A stretch of 64,000 bases of DNA, from assembly GCF_030815415.1 (NCBI RefSeq), contig NZ_JAUSWW010000001.1, forward strand, positions 9,672,001 to 9,736,000. The letters run 5' to 3'. Positions 56,035 through 63,945 of the stretch are shown piece by piece. This stretch comes from Streptomyces canus (GTDB taxonomy: Bacteria > Actinomycetota > Actinomycetes > Streptomycetales > Streptomycetaceae). The notes beneath the pieces are model-generated. The model was not told the origin of the DNA. It saw nothing but the letters and a program-made list of their open reading frames with translations, and searched no databases. Every line of letters begins with the position of its first letter. The first letter of the stretch is position 1. A program made the position numbers and the translations under genes.

Positions 56035-56048
56035 TGGGAGCGCTCCCA
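56035..56048. promoter_or_regulatory. CebR-type operator upstream of the double esterase
   Basis: TGGGAGCGCTCCCA is identical to the box before the GH30 gene. It lies 22 bp upstream of the GTG start on the minus strand, close enough to block transcription or its start. Confidence 0.85.
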
Positions 56049-56370
56049 GAGGCAGCCTTTCGAGAGAAGCAATGAAACGGTTCAGCGTCAAGGGTTCGTG
56101 TGAGGCGGGCAACTTACCGACAGGCAGTGGAAGTTGACCGACGCGGTCAGCCACGGTCAACGGCTCCAGCCCTGCCTGGCCCCGCCCCAACGAACCACCG
56201 GTAGATGCCAAGCCGAGACACCCTCTTCACAGAGCCTCAGTTGCCGCCCCGTGTCGCAAAATTGTTCGCTTCGGCACGCATGGACGCACCACGGATGGGC
56301 ATCGGTCGCACGTGTCTCACTCCTTTTCGCATGCCTCTCCAGGCACCCGATCGATGAGGACGACGATCTG

Positions 56371-57417
56371 ATGAGAAGACCCGGCTTACGAGCCGTAGTC
56401 GGTGTACTGACCTTGCTGTTGCTGCCGCTGTTCGGCCCGAGCACCGCTGCCGCAGCCAGGCCGCTGACCGACCCGGTTTCCACCGCACTACCGATCTCCT
56501 ATCACGCGGACATGGCCGTGGACGCCGTGCACCGCAGGCTCTACATCGCCGACATCGTCACAGGTTCCGTACTGGTGACGGACTTCGACGGCAGGCTCCT
56601 CAGGACCCTGAAGAACAAGCCGGGCGCGGCGGATCTCGTGCTGTCCCCCGACTCACGCACGCTGTACGTGGCGCTCAGCGGCGGCGACGCGATCGCCGCC
56701 GTTGACACCGGCACGTATCGGGAGAAGGCCCGCTACGCCACCGGTGACGGAACCGCGCCGCTGCGGCTGGCTCTCGCGGGCGGCACCCTGTGGTTCAGCT
56801 ACGGATCCGACTGGGACAGCAACATCGGCTCCCTCGACCTGAGCGGCGCCCGTCCGACCGTGCGGCTCGGTCTGGTGCCCTGGGGCACCTGGGCCGGCCC
56901 GCCGATGCTGCTGTCCTCGCCGTCCGCGCCCGGTGTGGTCATCGCCGGGGAGCAGTACCTGTCGTCGGCGAACGTGACGGTGTACGACGTCAGCTCGGGC
57001 GATCCGGTCGTGCGCACGAGTCAGGACAACCTCGGTGGTGTCGGCAGCGTCGTCGATCTCGCTCTGTCTCCCGATGCCGCCACCCTCTTCATCGTCGGGG
57101 GCTACCCGTACCACCACCTGGCGTTCCGGCTGGACGACCTCTCCGTGGTGCACACGTATCCCACGACCAACTACCCGAACGCGGCCGCGGTGTCCGTCAC
57201 CGGTGAGGTCGCGGCGGGCATCGACAACTCGTACGGCCAGGACGTCTACCTCTTCCAGACCGGCGCCGACACACCGTCCCGAGTCATCGACCTGGAACCG
57301 GGAACCGGCCGGTGGCTACGGGCGCACGGCCTGATCTGGTCCCCGGACGGGACCCGGCTGTTCGCCCTGACCGGCGAGTACGGCGCGAACCTGACCCTGC
57401 ACGTGATCCCGGCGTAG
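56371..57417 (+). CDS. Secreted beta-propeller protein
   Basis: This 348-residue protein has a signal peptide (VVGVLTLLLLPLFGPSTAAAA). It forms YVTN/lactonase-type propeller blades: HADMAVDAVHRRLYIADIVTG, DLVLSPDSRTLYVALSGGD and DLALSPDAATLFIVGG each fit the pattern L-S-P-D-x-x-x-L-Y-V. No catalytic site is clear. It is divergent from the esterase and could be under the same intergenic control region. A role at the cell surface or in the medium is likely; the ligand is unknown. Confidence 0.78.
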   Translation: MRRPGLRAVVGVLTLLLLPLFGPSTAAAARPLTDPVSTALPISYHADMAVDAVHRRLYIADIVTGSVLVTDFDGRLLRTLKNKPGAADLVLSPDSRTLYVALSGGDAIAAVDTGTYREKARYATGDGTAPLRLALAGGTLWFSYGSDWDSNIGSLDLSGARPTVRLGLVPWGTWAGPPMLLSSPSAPGVVIAGEQYLSSANVTVYDVSSGDPVVRTSQDNLGGVGSVVDLALSPDAATLFIVGGYPYHHLAFRLDDLSVVHTYPTTNYPNAAAVSVTGEVAAGIDNSYGQDVYLFQTGADTPSRVIDLEPGTGRWLRAHGLIWSPDGTRLFALTGEYGANLTLHVIPA

Positions 57418-57522
57418 AAGCCGCGCACCCGCGTGTCCGGCCCGACACGGCGACGAGGACGAAGGACCGCTGCTGCGGAGTGCCAGTGGCGGTCCTGTCA
57501 CACCCGGCGCCGGATCCGAGGC

Positions 57523-58395
57523 TCAACCGGCCGGAGCCGGGCGCAGGAAGTCGGTGAGTGCGTGGGCCAGGGCATCGGGTGCCTGTTCCGCGACATGGTG
57601 TCCGGAGTCGATGCCGTACCCACGCACGTCGGTGGCCCATCGCTGCCAGATCGCGAGGGGGTCGCCGTAGAGGTCCTCCAGGTCGTCCTTGAGGGACCAG
57701 AGGATCAGCGCCGGGCAGGTGACACGGGTGCCGGCTGCCCGGTCGGCCTCCTCGTGCCCGCGGTCCACGGTGAGGCCGGCCCGGTAGTCCTCGAGCATCG
57801 CCCGCACCACGTCGGGATCGCGGGTGGCCTGCCGCCACTCGTCGTAGTTCTCCTGACCCATGACCTCGGGTTCGCCGTGGTACCAGCTGTCGGGATCGGC
57901 GGTGATCACCCGCTCGGGAATGCCCGGCTGCGCGAAGAAGAACCAGTGCCACCACTGCGTGGCGAACTCGACCGTGATCCGCGACAGATGCTCCGTCAGC
58001 GGCAGGCAGTCCAGAAACGCCACCCGGGACACGGCGTCAGGGTGGTCGAGCACCAGGCGCAGAGCCACGCTGCCCCCGCGGTCGTGCCCCGCGAGCGCGA
58101 ACCGACGGTGCCCGAGGTGACGCATGACGGCCACCACGTCATCGGCGACCGCGCGCTTGGAGTAACCCTCGTGATCCGCGGTGAACCGGGGGCCTCTGGA
58201 ACGCCCGTACCCGCGCAGGTCCGGGCAGACCACCGTGTGTCCCGCCGCCACCAGTTGCGGAGCGACCCGATGCCATGTGGCCGACGTGCGGGGGTGACCG
58301 TGCAGGAGTACCACCGGCGGACCTTCGCCGCCGAAGCGAACGAAGATGGCTGCCTCCCCGACGTCGACCTGCGTCTCCTCGAATCCCTCGAACAC
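57523..58395 (-). CDS. Alpha/beta hydrolase, haloacetate dehalogenase-like
   Basis: This 290-residue hydrolase has an Asp nucleophile (Asp105) in GHDRGG instead of Ser, the oxyanion part LLHGHPRTSATWH, and PDLRGYGRS. The segment QWWHWFFFAQP corresponds to the His-Trp halide site of fluoroacetate dehalogenases, and the catalytic His is in SGHHVAEQAP. These features match the haloacetate dehalogenase/epoxide hydrolase branch, in which the Asp displaces a halide. The GTG at 58395 is chosen because AAGGAGGAA lies 8 bp upstream. Its natural substrate is uncertain; Streptomyces do meet fluoroacetate in nature (S. cattleya makes it). Confidence 0.85.
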   Translation of the reverse strand: MFEGFEETQVDVGEAAIFVRFGGEGPPVVLLHGHPRTSATWHRVAPQLVAAGHTVVCPDLRGYGRSRGPRFTADHEGYSKRAVADDVVAVMRHLGHRRFALAGHDRGGSVALRLVLDHPDAVSRVAFLDCLPLTEHLSRITVEFATQWWHWFFFAQPGIPERVITADPDSWYHGEPEVMGQENYDEWRQATRDPDVVRAMLEDYRAGLTVDRGHEEADRAAGTRVTCPALILWSLKDDLEDLYGDPLAIWQRWATDVRGYGIDSGHHVAEQAPDALAHALTDFLRPAPAG

Positions 58396-58651
58396 CCCAG
58401 TTTCCTCCTTCGGCCCCGGCATACGCACCGCCGGCTCCTGCGGGGCGGCACGGCATGGGCCTTCCCGGTGCCCCGGACAGCAACTGGTAAGCGTGTGGCG
58501 GCAGGAGGAGAGGTTGGTTCTGGCGGCGACGGTGGCTTCGGGCGGTGAGCTTCCGCGGTCAGTCGCGGTCGCCGGGCCCGGCTGTCTCAGCCGCCCTCAA
58601 CGGTCGGAATACGGTTCTCACCGACCGGCTCCGGGCTCTTGTCCACTGCTG

Positions 58652-58925
58652 TCACCGGGACTGTCTCCGCGGCAGGTGTGGAACTTGGCGCGTCAGCCAG
58701 GCGCTGAGCAGGCCGAGGGCTGCGCCGGCGGCGACGTCGCTGGAGTAGTGGGCGCCGGACTGCACCCGCTCGACGCTCACCAACAGGGTCGGGACGGCCA
58801 GCGTGATGCCGGCGGCCGGCCATGGCGGCGTGACGGCGGCGGTGAAGGCGACGGCAGCCGCGGTGTGTCCGGAGGGGAACGACGACGAGTCGGGACGGTC
58901 GTTGACCTCGTCGTGGGGGCAAACA
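58652..58925 (-). pseudogene. C-terminal fragment of a PAP2 phosphatase
   Basis: The last ~90 residues of a PAP2-family lipid phosphatase are readable: SSFPSGHTAAAVAFTAAV holds the first conserved His of the active site, and VERVQSGAHYSSDVAAG the second with its Asp. The N-terminal helices and the K-x-x-x-x-x-x-R-P motif are missing. The coding similarity ends at the boundary with the IS607 remnant near 58925, so the insertion or a linked deletion removed the rest. Confidence 0.8.
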
Positions 58926-58936
58926 ACAGTCGCACT

Positions 58937-59115
58937 TTTTAGGCGAAAGAGGGCCGTATGCCGGTCCCTGTCGTGCAGACGCCGTCCGGTATGCGGCTGG
59001 TTGAACAGTCCTGTGCCGAGGTTGCTGGGCGGACGGTGGCGTACTGCCGTGTCTCGTCCGGTGACCAGAGGGCGGATCTCGATCGGCAGGTCTCCCGCGT
59101 CGTCCAGGGAGCAGG
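58937..59115 (+). mobile_element. IS607-type TnpA (serine recombinase) fragment
   Basis: The frame around the ATG at 58958 reads GRMPVPVVQTPSGMRLVE and then TVAYCRVSSGDQRADLDRQV, the catalytic serine start of IS607 TnpA. The N-terminal helix-turn-helix is lost, and a stop codon lies in frame just upstream. The C-terminal part is cut off at 59115, where a copied piece of another gene begins. Confidence 0.8.
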
Positions 59116-59284
59116 TTCGTACCCCTTCTTCTCGCCGTGCCCGGCCAGCCTGTCGGTGAGGACCTGCCCCACGCCGACGCCGTTACGGCTCAGCTCGTCA
59201 TGGACGTGCTCGGCGAGCTCCACGTCGTACGCGTTCGGCACTACCACCCGGCTCCGACTGCACACCACGGCTTGGCTGTCGCAC
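59116..59284. repeat. 169-bp exact duplicate of part of the DUF3662 gene (copy A)
   Basis: Bases 59116-59284 equal bases 59791-59959 without a single difference, in the same orientation, 675 bp apart. The shared part encodes on the minus strand the middle of the DUF3662 protein (CDSQAVVCSRSRVVVPNAYD and onward). In this copy it sits exactly between the TnpA and TnpB pieces of an IS607 remnant. Confidence 0.95.
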
Positions 59285-59541
59285 CGGACCGGGACGCGAA
59301 GGCAGGTCACAACCTGGCCGCCCTCGCGGCGGCCAACCGTGAAACGGGTACCGGAGTGGCCGGAGGCCCGGGCCCCACCCTGGCGGTGGTGCCGAAGCCT
59401 CGTGGAGCCGGGCAGAAGACCCGCACCGCCCGAACCCGCAAGGGGACGGGCACGCGGGCGGCTGGCACAACACCCCGCCAGGGGACGGAAACGAGAGATC
59501 GTCGACAGGGCACCAGACGCGAGCAACTCGCGCTCTGGTGA
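59285..59541 (+). mobile_element. TnpB C-terminal fragment of the IS607 remnant
   Basis: The frame ending with TGA at 59539-59541 reads PDRDAKAGHNLAALAAAN, then PKPRGAGQKTRTARTRKG and ends in REQLALW. The D-R-D-x-x-A-x-x-N-L-A segment is the third RuvC motif of TnpB, and the rest is the usual basic tail. The first ~400 residues are missing. The last intact IS607 part lies 130 bp from the DUF3662 stop. Confidence 0.8.
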
Positions 59542-59673
59542 CACCGTCACGAACCCCTGCCTGTCGTATGGTCGTCGCTTCTCACCCGGACAGCGCACAG
59601 GCGCGCGAACAGCGCCGCATCCGGCTGACCGACGCAAGCGAGAGCAGCGCTGGTGAACTCCGGCGACGGTCCG

Positions 59674-60069
59674 TCAGCGCATCTGGAACGCATCGGCCCT
59701 GACGTGCGGCATGACCCTGCTTGTCACGCGGTATCGCCGGTTGGGTACGTCGCGGGACCTGGTGACGTGCACCACCAGCGGTCCTGCCCATTCGTACCCC
59801 TTCTTCTCGCCGTGCCCGGCCAGCCTGTCGGTGAGGACCTGCCCCACGCCGACGCCGTTACGGCTCAGCTCGTCATGGACGTGCTCGGCGAGCTCCACGT
59901 CGTACGCGTTCGGCACTACCACCCGGCTCCGACTGCACACCACGGCTTGGCTGTCGCACTCACGCCGCAGCGCGTCGACCACCTCGACCGGTTCCTTCGG
60001 GAAGATCTGCGCGAGCAGCGCTTCCTCGACCCGTTCCAGAGTCCGTTCCCATCCCGTCAACGTGCCCAT
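59674..60069 (-). CDS. DUF3662 (FhaA N-domain) protein, no FHA domain
   Basis: This 131-residue protein matches the N-terminal DUF3662 domain of the FhaA signalling proteins of actinobacteria: MGTLTGWERTLERVEEALL, then ALRRECDSQAVVCSRSRVVV and PNAYDVELAEHVHDEL. FhaA proteins usually have a long linker and a C-terminal FHA domain that binds phosphothreonine; here the frame ends after DUF3662. It may be a natural single-domain paralogue or a truncated one. The ATG at 60069 is used because the homologous part begins there. Its middle is duplicated at 59116-59284. Confidence 0.8.
   Translation of the reverse strand: MGTLTGWERTLERVEEALLAQIFPKEPVEVVDALRRECDSQAVVCSRSRVVVPNAYDVELAEHVHDELSRNGVGVGQVLTDRLAGHGEKKGYEWAGPLVVHVTRSRDVPNRRYRVTSRVMPHVRADAFQMR
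59791..59959. repeat. 169-bp direct repeat, copy B (inside the DUF3662 gene)
   Basis: This copy lies inside the intact DUF3662 gene, so it is the source. Copy A at 59116-59284 is identical. Such identity means the copying event is recent. Confidence 0.95.
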
Positions 60070-60464
60070 CCGACTCGTCTTCCCCTTCCGCTTCCAGCCG
60101 AGCATCACGACCCGGGTACGACCGATTCCTCATGCTCGGCCGTGGTGTCCGCGTCCCAGTCGCGGGTGTCCGCGACGCGGCGTCTGACTCCTCTCGATCG
60201 GTGCCCCGTGCTGTCGGCCACACTGCCGGGGGAGTACGACGGGTGGATGGGGCCTGAGCGAGGGTCCGGCGCCGCGCGCTCCGGTGTGGGGAAGCCGCCG
60301 ACCGGTTGCGGCAGCTCGAAGCATGTGACCGTCCGGCCCGCCGAACGGCCGCCTTCGTGTCCAACGGGCGATGAACTGCTCGGGGTCCGGCGCAGAAGTC
60401 TGTCGTGTTTCGGAAGCGTCACGGGGCTTGTCACGAGAGCGGGCGTCGTGCGAGTGTCCGGGCA
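60070..60464. other. Intergenic region upstream of GH5, no gene
   Basis: About 400 bp between the divergent DUF3662 and GH5 genes. Only GC-rich shadow frames are present. Confidence 0.5.
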
Positions 60465-60480
60465 ATGGTTACGTAACCAT
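60465..60480. promoter_or_regulatory. Palindromic operator upstream of GH5
   Basis: ATGGTTACGTAACCAT is a perfect 16-bp palindrome. With the flanks GGC and GCC it extends to 24 bp with one mismatch (60461-60484). It lies 112 bp before the cellulase start. The form, with a central CG, suits a LacI-family regulator, but the sequence differs from CebR boxes. Confidence 0.65.
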
Positions 60481-60592
60481 GGCCGGTTTACAGGGGTCCA
60501 AGTGGCTGTATCCGGACCCTGGTTCATCACTGCCTCGGCTCAAGTGACGAACCCGCACTCCGCCCTCCGCGATTCCCGTCACTGGAGACGAC

Positions 60593-62077
60593 ATGACCGA
60601 GACCTCGACGAGGTCGAGAAGACTGGCCGCTGTGCTCATGGCCGGCTTCGGCGCGACACTCATGTTCCTGACCGCCCCGGCCCCCGCCCTCGCGCGGTCG
60701 GCCGCCGAGCCGTCGGCCGCCTCGTACGCGCCGGTGAAGCCCGTGACGAAGGGCGGTACCAGTGACTTCCGCGGGGTGAACTGGGCAGACCCACGGGACA
60801 ACTACGCCAGTGACGCGGTCGTGCCCAGCGGGCTGAAGGTGACCGACGACTACCGCACCGTGTACCGCACCACGGGCCACATGGTGCGCGGCTTCAAGAA
60901 GAACCTGGGCGCCAACACGCTGCGACTGCCGATCAACCCGGCAACCGTGGGCACCAACTGGTGGAAGTCCTACCGGGCGACGATCGACGCGGCCACGGCC
61001 TACGGTGACAAGGTCATCGTCAGCTACTGGGAGGCCGACACCAGCAAGGACGGGCTGGTCGACGACACGGCCGCCTGGAAGAAGATGTGGAACACCGTGG
61101 TGCGGGAGTACAAGCACAACCCGCGGGTCTACTTCGAGCCCATGAACGAGCCCCACGGCTACACCCTGGACCAGTGGGTGTCCGTCACCAGCGGCTGGCT
61201 CGCCCAGCACAAGGACGTCCCGCGGGGCCGTGTCGTGATCAGCGGTACCGGCTACAACGACAATGTCACCGGTGTCGGCGCGGCCCGCGAACTGCGGGGA
61301 ACGCTGCTGTCGCTGCACTTCTACGGCTTCTGGGCCAGCCACACCCAGCAGGCGGACTGGGTCGCCGACCTCGAGGCGCGGATCGGCAGCTACGCCGGCC
61401 GGACCGTCATCGACGAGGCCGGCTCCCCGATGACCACCGGTCTGAACTACGGCGCCTGGGACGGCAACATCTACACGTCGTATCTCGCGGCCGTCACCAA
61501 CACCGCCCGCGGCAAGGGCATGGGACTGGTGTATTGGCCGGGACTGAGGTTCGGCGACGCCTACTCGATCGAGTCGCTGGACGCCGGGGGCAACCTGGTG
61601 GACAACAACCCCAGCGGAGTCGCGCAGCTGCGCTGGGGCTACGGCTTCGGCAAGACCCCGCCCGTCAACGACCTGCCGCCCGCGCCTCCCGGCGAGGTCC
61701 TGCGCGGAGTGGGCTCCGACCGCTGCGTGGACGTGCCCGGCTTCAGCACGACCAACGGCACCCAGCTCGACCTCTGGGACTGCAACGACGGCGGCAACCA
61801 GTCCTGGAACTGGAACGCGGACAAACAACTCACCGTCTACGGCAACAAGTGCATGACGGTGGGAGGCACCGGCGCCACGGCGGGCGACCCCGTGATCATC
61901 TCCGACTGCACCGGCGCGGCGGCACAGCAGTGGAACCTGAACGCGGACCTCACGGTCACCAGCGTCGCCAACCCGGAGCTCTGCCTGGACGCGGCCGGAG
62001 GCGGCACCGGCAACGGCACGGCGGTCGACGTCTGGTACTGCAACGGAAGCAGCAACCAGCAGTGGGCCAGGAGCTGA
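60593..62077 (+). CDS. Secreted GH5 glycosidase (cellulase-type) with CBM13
   Basis: This is a 494-residue secreted enzyme. The signal peptide (about residues 12-35) ends near APALA. The GH5 barrel (about 55-355) has LRLPINPATVG, PMNEPHG with acid/base Glu186, and VIDEAGSP with nucleophile Glu275. Residues 365-494 are a ricin-B-type CBM13 with three repeats, seen from QSWNWN, QQWNLN and QQWARS and from RCVDVPG, KCMTVGG and LCLDAAGG. Such pairs act on cellulose, mannan or related beta-glycans; the exact substrate is open. GGAG is 6 bp before the ATG. A palindrome upstream suggests sugar control other than CebR. Confidence 0.9.
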   Translation: MTETSTRSRRLAAVLMAGFGATLMFLTAPAPALARSAAEPSAASYAPVKPVTKGGTSDFRGVNWADPRDNYASDAVVPSGLKVTDDYRTVYRTTGHMVRGFKKNLGANTLRLPINPATVGTNWWKSYRATIDAATAYGDKVIVSYWEADTSKDGLVDDTAAWKKMWNTVVREYKHNPRVYFEPMNEPHGYTLDQWVSVTSGWLAQHKDVPRGRVVISGTGYNDNVTGVGAARELRGTLLSLHFYGFWASHTQQADWVADLEARIGSYAGRTVIDEAGSPMTTGLNYGAWDGNIYTSYLAAVTNTARGKGMGLVYWPGLRFGDAYSIESLDAGGNLVDNNPSGVAQLRWGYGFGKTPPVNDLPPAPPGEVLRGVGSDRCVDVPGFSTTNGTQLDLWDCNDGGNQSWNWNADKQLTVYGNKCMTVGGTGATAGDPVIISDCTGAAAQQWNLNADLTVTSVANPELCLDAAGGGTGNGTAVDVWYCNGSSNQQWARS

Positions 62078-62121
62078 TGCCGGCCCCTGTTCCCGCCGAT
62101 TGCTGAACCAGTGATCCACAC

Positions 62122-62159
62122 CGCACGGGCCCGGCGAGCACCCTCGCCGGGCCCGTGCG
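62122..62159. terminator. Bidirectional terminator between GH5 and sigma gene
   Basis: CGCACGGGCCCGGCGAG (62122-62138) pairs perfectly with CTCGCCGGGCCCGTGCG (62143-62159), a 17-bp stem with loop CACC. It serves two converging genes, 44 bp after one stop and 46 bp before the other. Confidence 0.85.
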
Positions 62160-62205
62160 CGTCAGTGCGCCGACAGGGGTGACGGGTACAGGCGTCCGGC
62201 GTGAC

Positions 62206-63123
62206 CTACCGGCGCGTGGTGAGCTTCGCTTCGAGGAGGTTCAGGGTGCGAGTCAGGATGCGGGACACGTGCATCTGGGAGATCCCGAGTTCCTCACCGA
62301 TCGCGCGCTGCGTCATGTCGCCCACGTAACGCAGAGCAAGGATCTTGCGCTCCCGCTCCGGGAGGCCGGCGATGAGCGGTTTGAGAGCGTGCAGGTCCTC
62401 GACCTTCTCCAGATCCGGGTCCGCGTAGCCGATGTGGTCGGCAAGGGTGTCCTCGGAATTCTCGGCATCGCTGGGAAAGTCGAGAGAGGACGAGGTGTAC
62501 CCGTTCCCGGCGAGCAGGCCCTCGATGATCTCGTCCTCGTCGAGGTGCAGCTCTACGGCGAGTTCCGCCACGGTCGGCGGGCGGCCGTGGGTCTGCTCGA
62601 GCCGGGCGGTGGCCTGGTTGAGGTCGAGGTGAAGTTCCTGCAGGCGGCGCGGGACGCGCACGGACCAGCTCGTGTCACGGAAGAACCGCTTGATCTCGCC
62701 GATGATCGTCGGCAGCGCGAAGGTGGGGAACTCCACCCCGTACTGCGGGTCGAAGCGGTTGATGGCCTTGATCAGGCCGATGGTGCCGACCTGGACGACG
62801 TCCTCGTACGACTCCCCGCGCACCCCCATGCGGCCGACCGCATAGCGGACCAGGGTGAGATTGAGTTCGACCAGGGAATTGCGCACGTAGGAGTGCTCCG
62901 GCGAGCCCTCCTCCAGCGCGTCCAGCCGCGCGAACAAGGTCTTGGACAGCGCCCTGGCGTCGACAGCTCCGACCTGCTTCGGATCGGGCAGCGACGGCAG
63001 TCCCTCAAGGCCCGACACGTCCGCGCCGGCGGCACTCGGACCGGCGGTATGTCGGTCCGGGTACGGGGTTTCGTAGCCGGGATTGCTGTGAGTAGCGGTT
63101 ACCGTCGAGGTCGCCGTCGCCAT
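62206..63123 (-). CDS. RNA polymerase sigma factor, SigB/SigF family
   Basis: This 305-residue sigma factor is of the SigB/F/G type that controls stress response and sporulation. Region 2 reads ESYEDVVQVGTIGLIKAINR and ends with FPTFALPTIIGEIKRFFRD. Region 3 contains VPRRLQELHLDLNQA, and region 4 has LPERERKILALRYVGDMTQ and GISQMHVSRILTR. Streptomyces have nine or so such paralogues, which differ mainly outside these regions. The ATG at 63123 follows CGGGAG; longer frames lack such a site. No anti-sigma or antagonist gene is adjacent, so the partner must be elsewhere. Confidence 0.92.
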   Translation of the reverse strand: MATATSTVTATHSNPGYETPYPDRHTAGPSAAGADVSGLEGLPSLPDPKQVGAVDARALSKTLFARLDALEEGSPEHSYVRNSLVELNLTLVRYAVGRMGVRGESYEDVVQVGTIGLIKAINRFDPQYGVEFPTFALPTIIGEIKRFFRDTSWSVRVPRRLQELHLDLNQATARLEQTHGRPPTVAELAVELHLDEDEIIEGLLAGNGYTSSSLDFPSDAENSEDTLADHIGYADPDLEKVEDLHALKPLIAGLPERERKILALRYVGDMTQRAIGEELGISQMHVSRILTRTLNLLEAKLTTRR

Positions 63124-63369
63124 GATCGCTCCCGAAATAAAGAAGGGCGCCCCCAAATGGAGCGCGTCGTGGAGTGGCGCATACCCCCTGACAGCCGAGA
63201 CATGTCTGTGACATAACTCTCCGTATGCGAACTGGCCGCTATGCCGCACCTGACATCACGGCCGGGATGCTCACACTCCGCACGGATAACGGCGGCTCGG
63301 CCATGCCTCACAGGTACCCGTACGGGTGAGGGCAGCCATGGCTCGCAGAGTTCAGGGCAGGGGAAACGA

Positions 63370-63606
63370 ATGGCCGAACTTTCACAGCTGTTGCAACAGA
63401 CCATGCGACGCAGGCACCTGAACGCACAGGACCTCGCCGACCGCACCGGCATCCGCACCCCTCGGATCCGCGTCTTCGCCCAAGACGGTGCCACCGGTCC
63501 CGTGCGCCCCACCCCCGAGGAACTGGCGGAACTCGCCGAGGCTTTGGCGCTGCCTCTGCTCGATGTCCAGGAAGCCGCGCATACCGCGGCACCGGCGTCG
63601 GCCTGA
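63370..63606 (+). CDS. Small XRE-type helix-turn-helix protein
   Basis: This 78-residue protein contains one XRE-like helix-turn-helix: LSQLLQQTMRRRHLNAQDLA leads to DRTGIRTPRIRVFAQD, and EELAELAEALALPLLDVQEA is the closing helix. It could bind DNA as a dimer. It is divergent from the sigma gene with 246 bp between the starts. No nearby toxin gene suggests an antitoxin role. AGGGGAAAC lies 2 bp before the ATG. Confidence 0.7.
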   Translation: MAELSQLLQQTMRRRHLNAQDLADRTGIRTPRIRVFAQDGATGPVRPTPEELAELAEALALPLLDVQEAAHTAAPASA

Positions 63607-63945
63607 CGCCTACCGCGGGACTCTCAGCACGCCGAAAGGCCGAGGCGCGGGAATGTCGTGGGCGAATCCGAGCCTTGATCACTTCACTTCGCGGGGTCGG
63701 CCGGGGCGCCAGGCCAGGCCCCGGATCGCCGTGCCCCGCTGAGCGTGTCTCCCGGCCAGGTGTGCCGGTCGGGTAGGCGGAGCCTGGTGGTGCCGCTGGG
63801 CCCCGACTACCCGCTCGGTATGCCCAGCGGCTGCGTGTGCGCGAAGCGTGGAGGCTTCGTGTGCCCGGAAGACTAGAGTGGGCACGCCCCCTTCATGGCG
63901 GCGTGGAGGGGTTCGGGTGGGGCTGGGTGGTGGGGAGAAAATCCT
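63607..63945. other. Intergenic region, no gene recognised
   Basis: About 340 bp. No frame resembles a known family. GGGGAGAAAA (63932-63941) is the ribosome site of the next gene. Confidence 0.5.

Noticed and set aside
63313..63330. Palindrome-like CCCGTACGGG between sigma gene and XRE gene
   Set aside because: Ten-base GC palindromes occur often by chance in this DNA, and no second copy is near a related gene.
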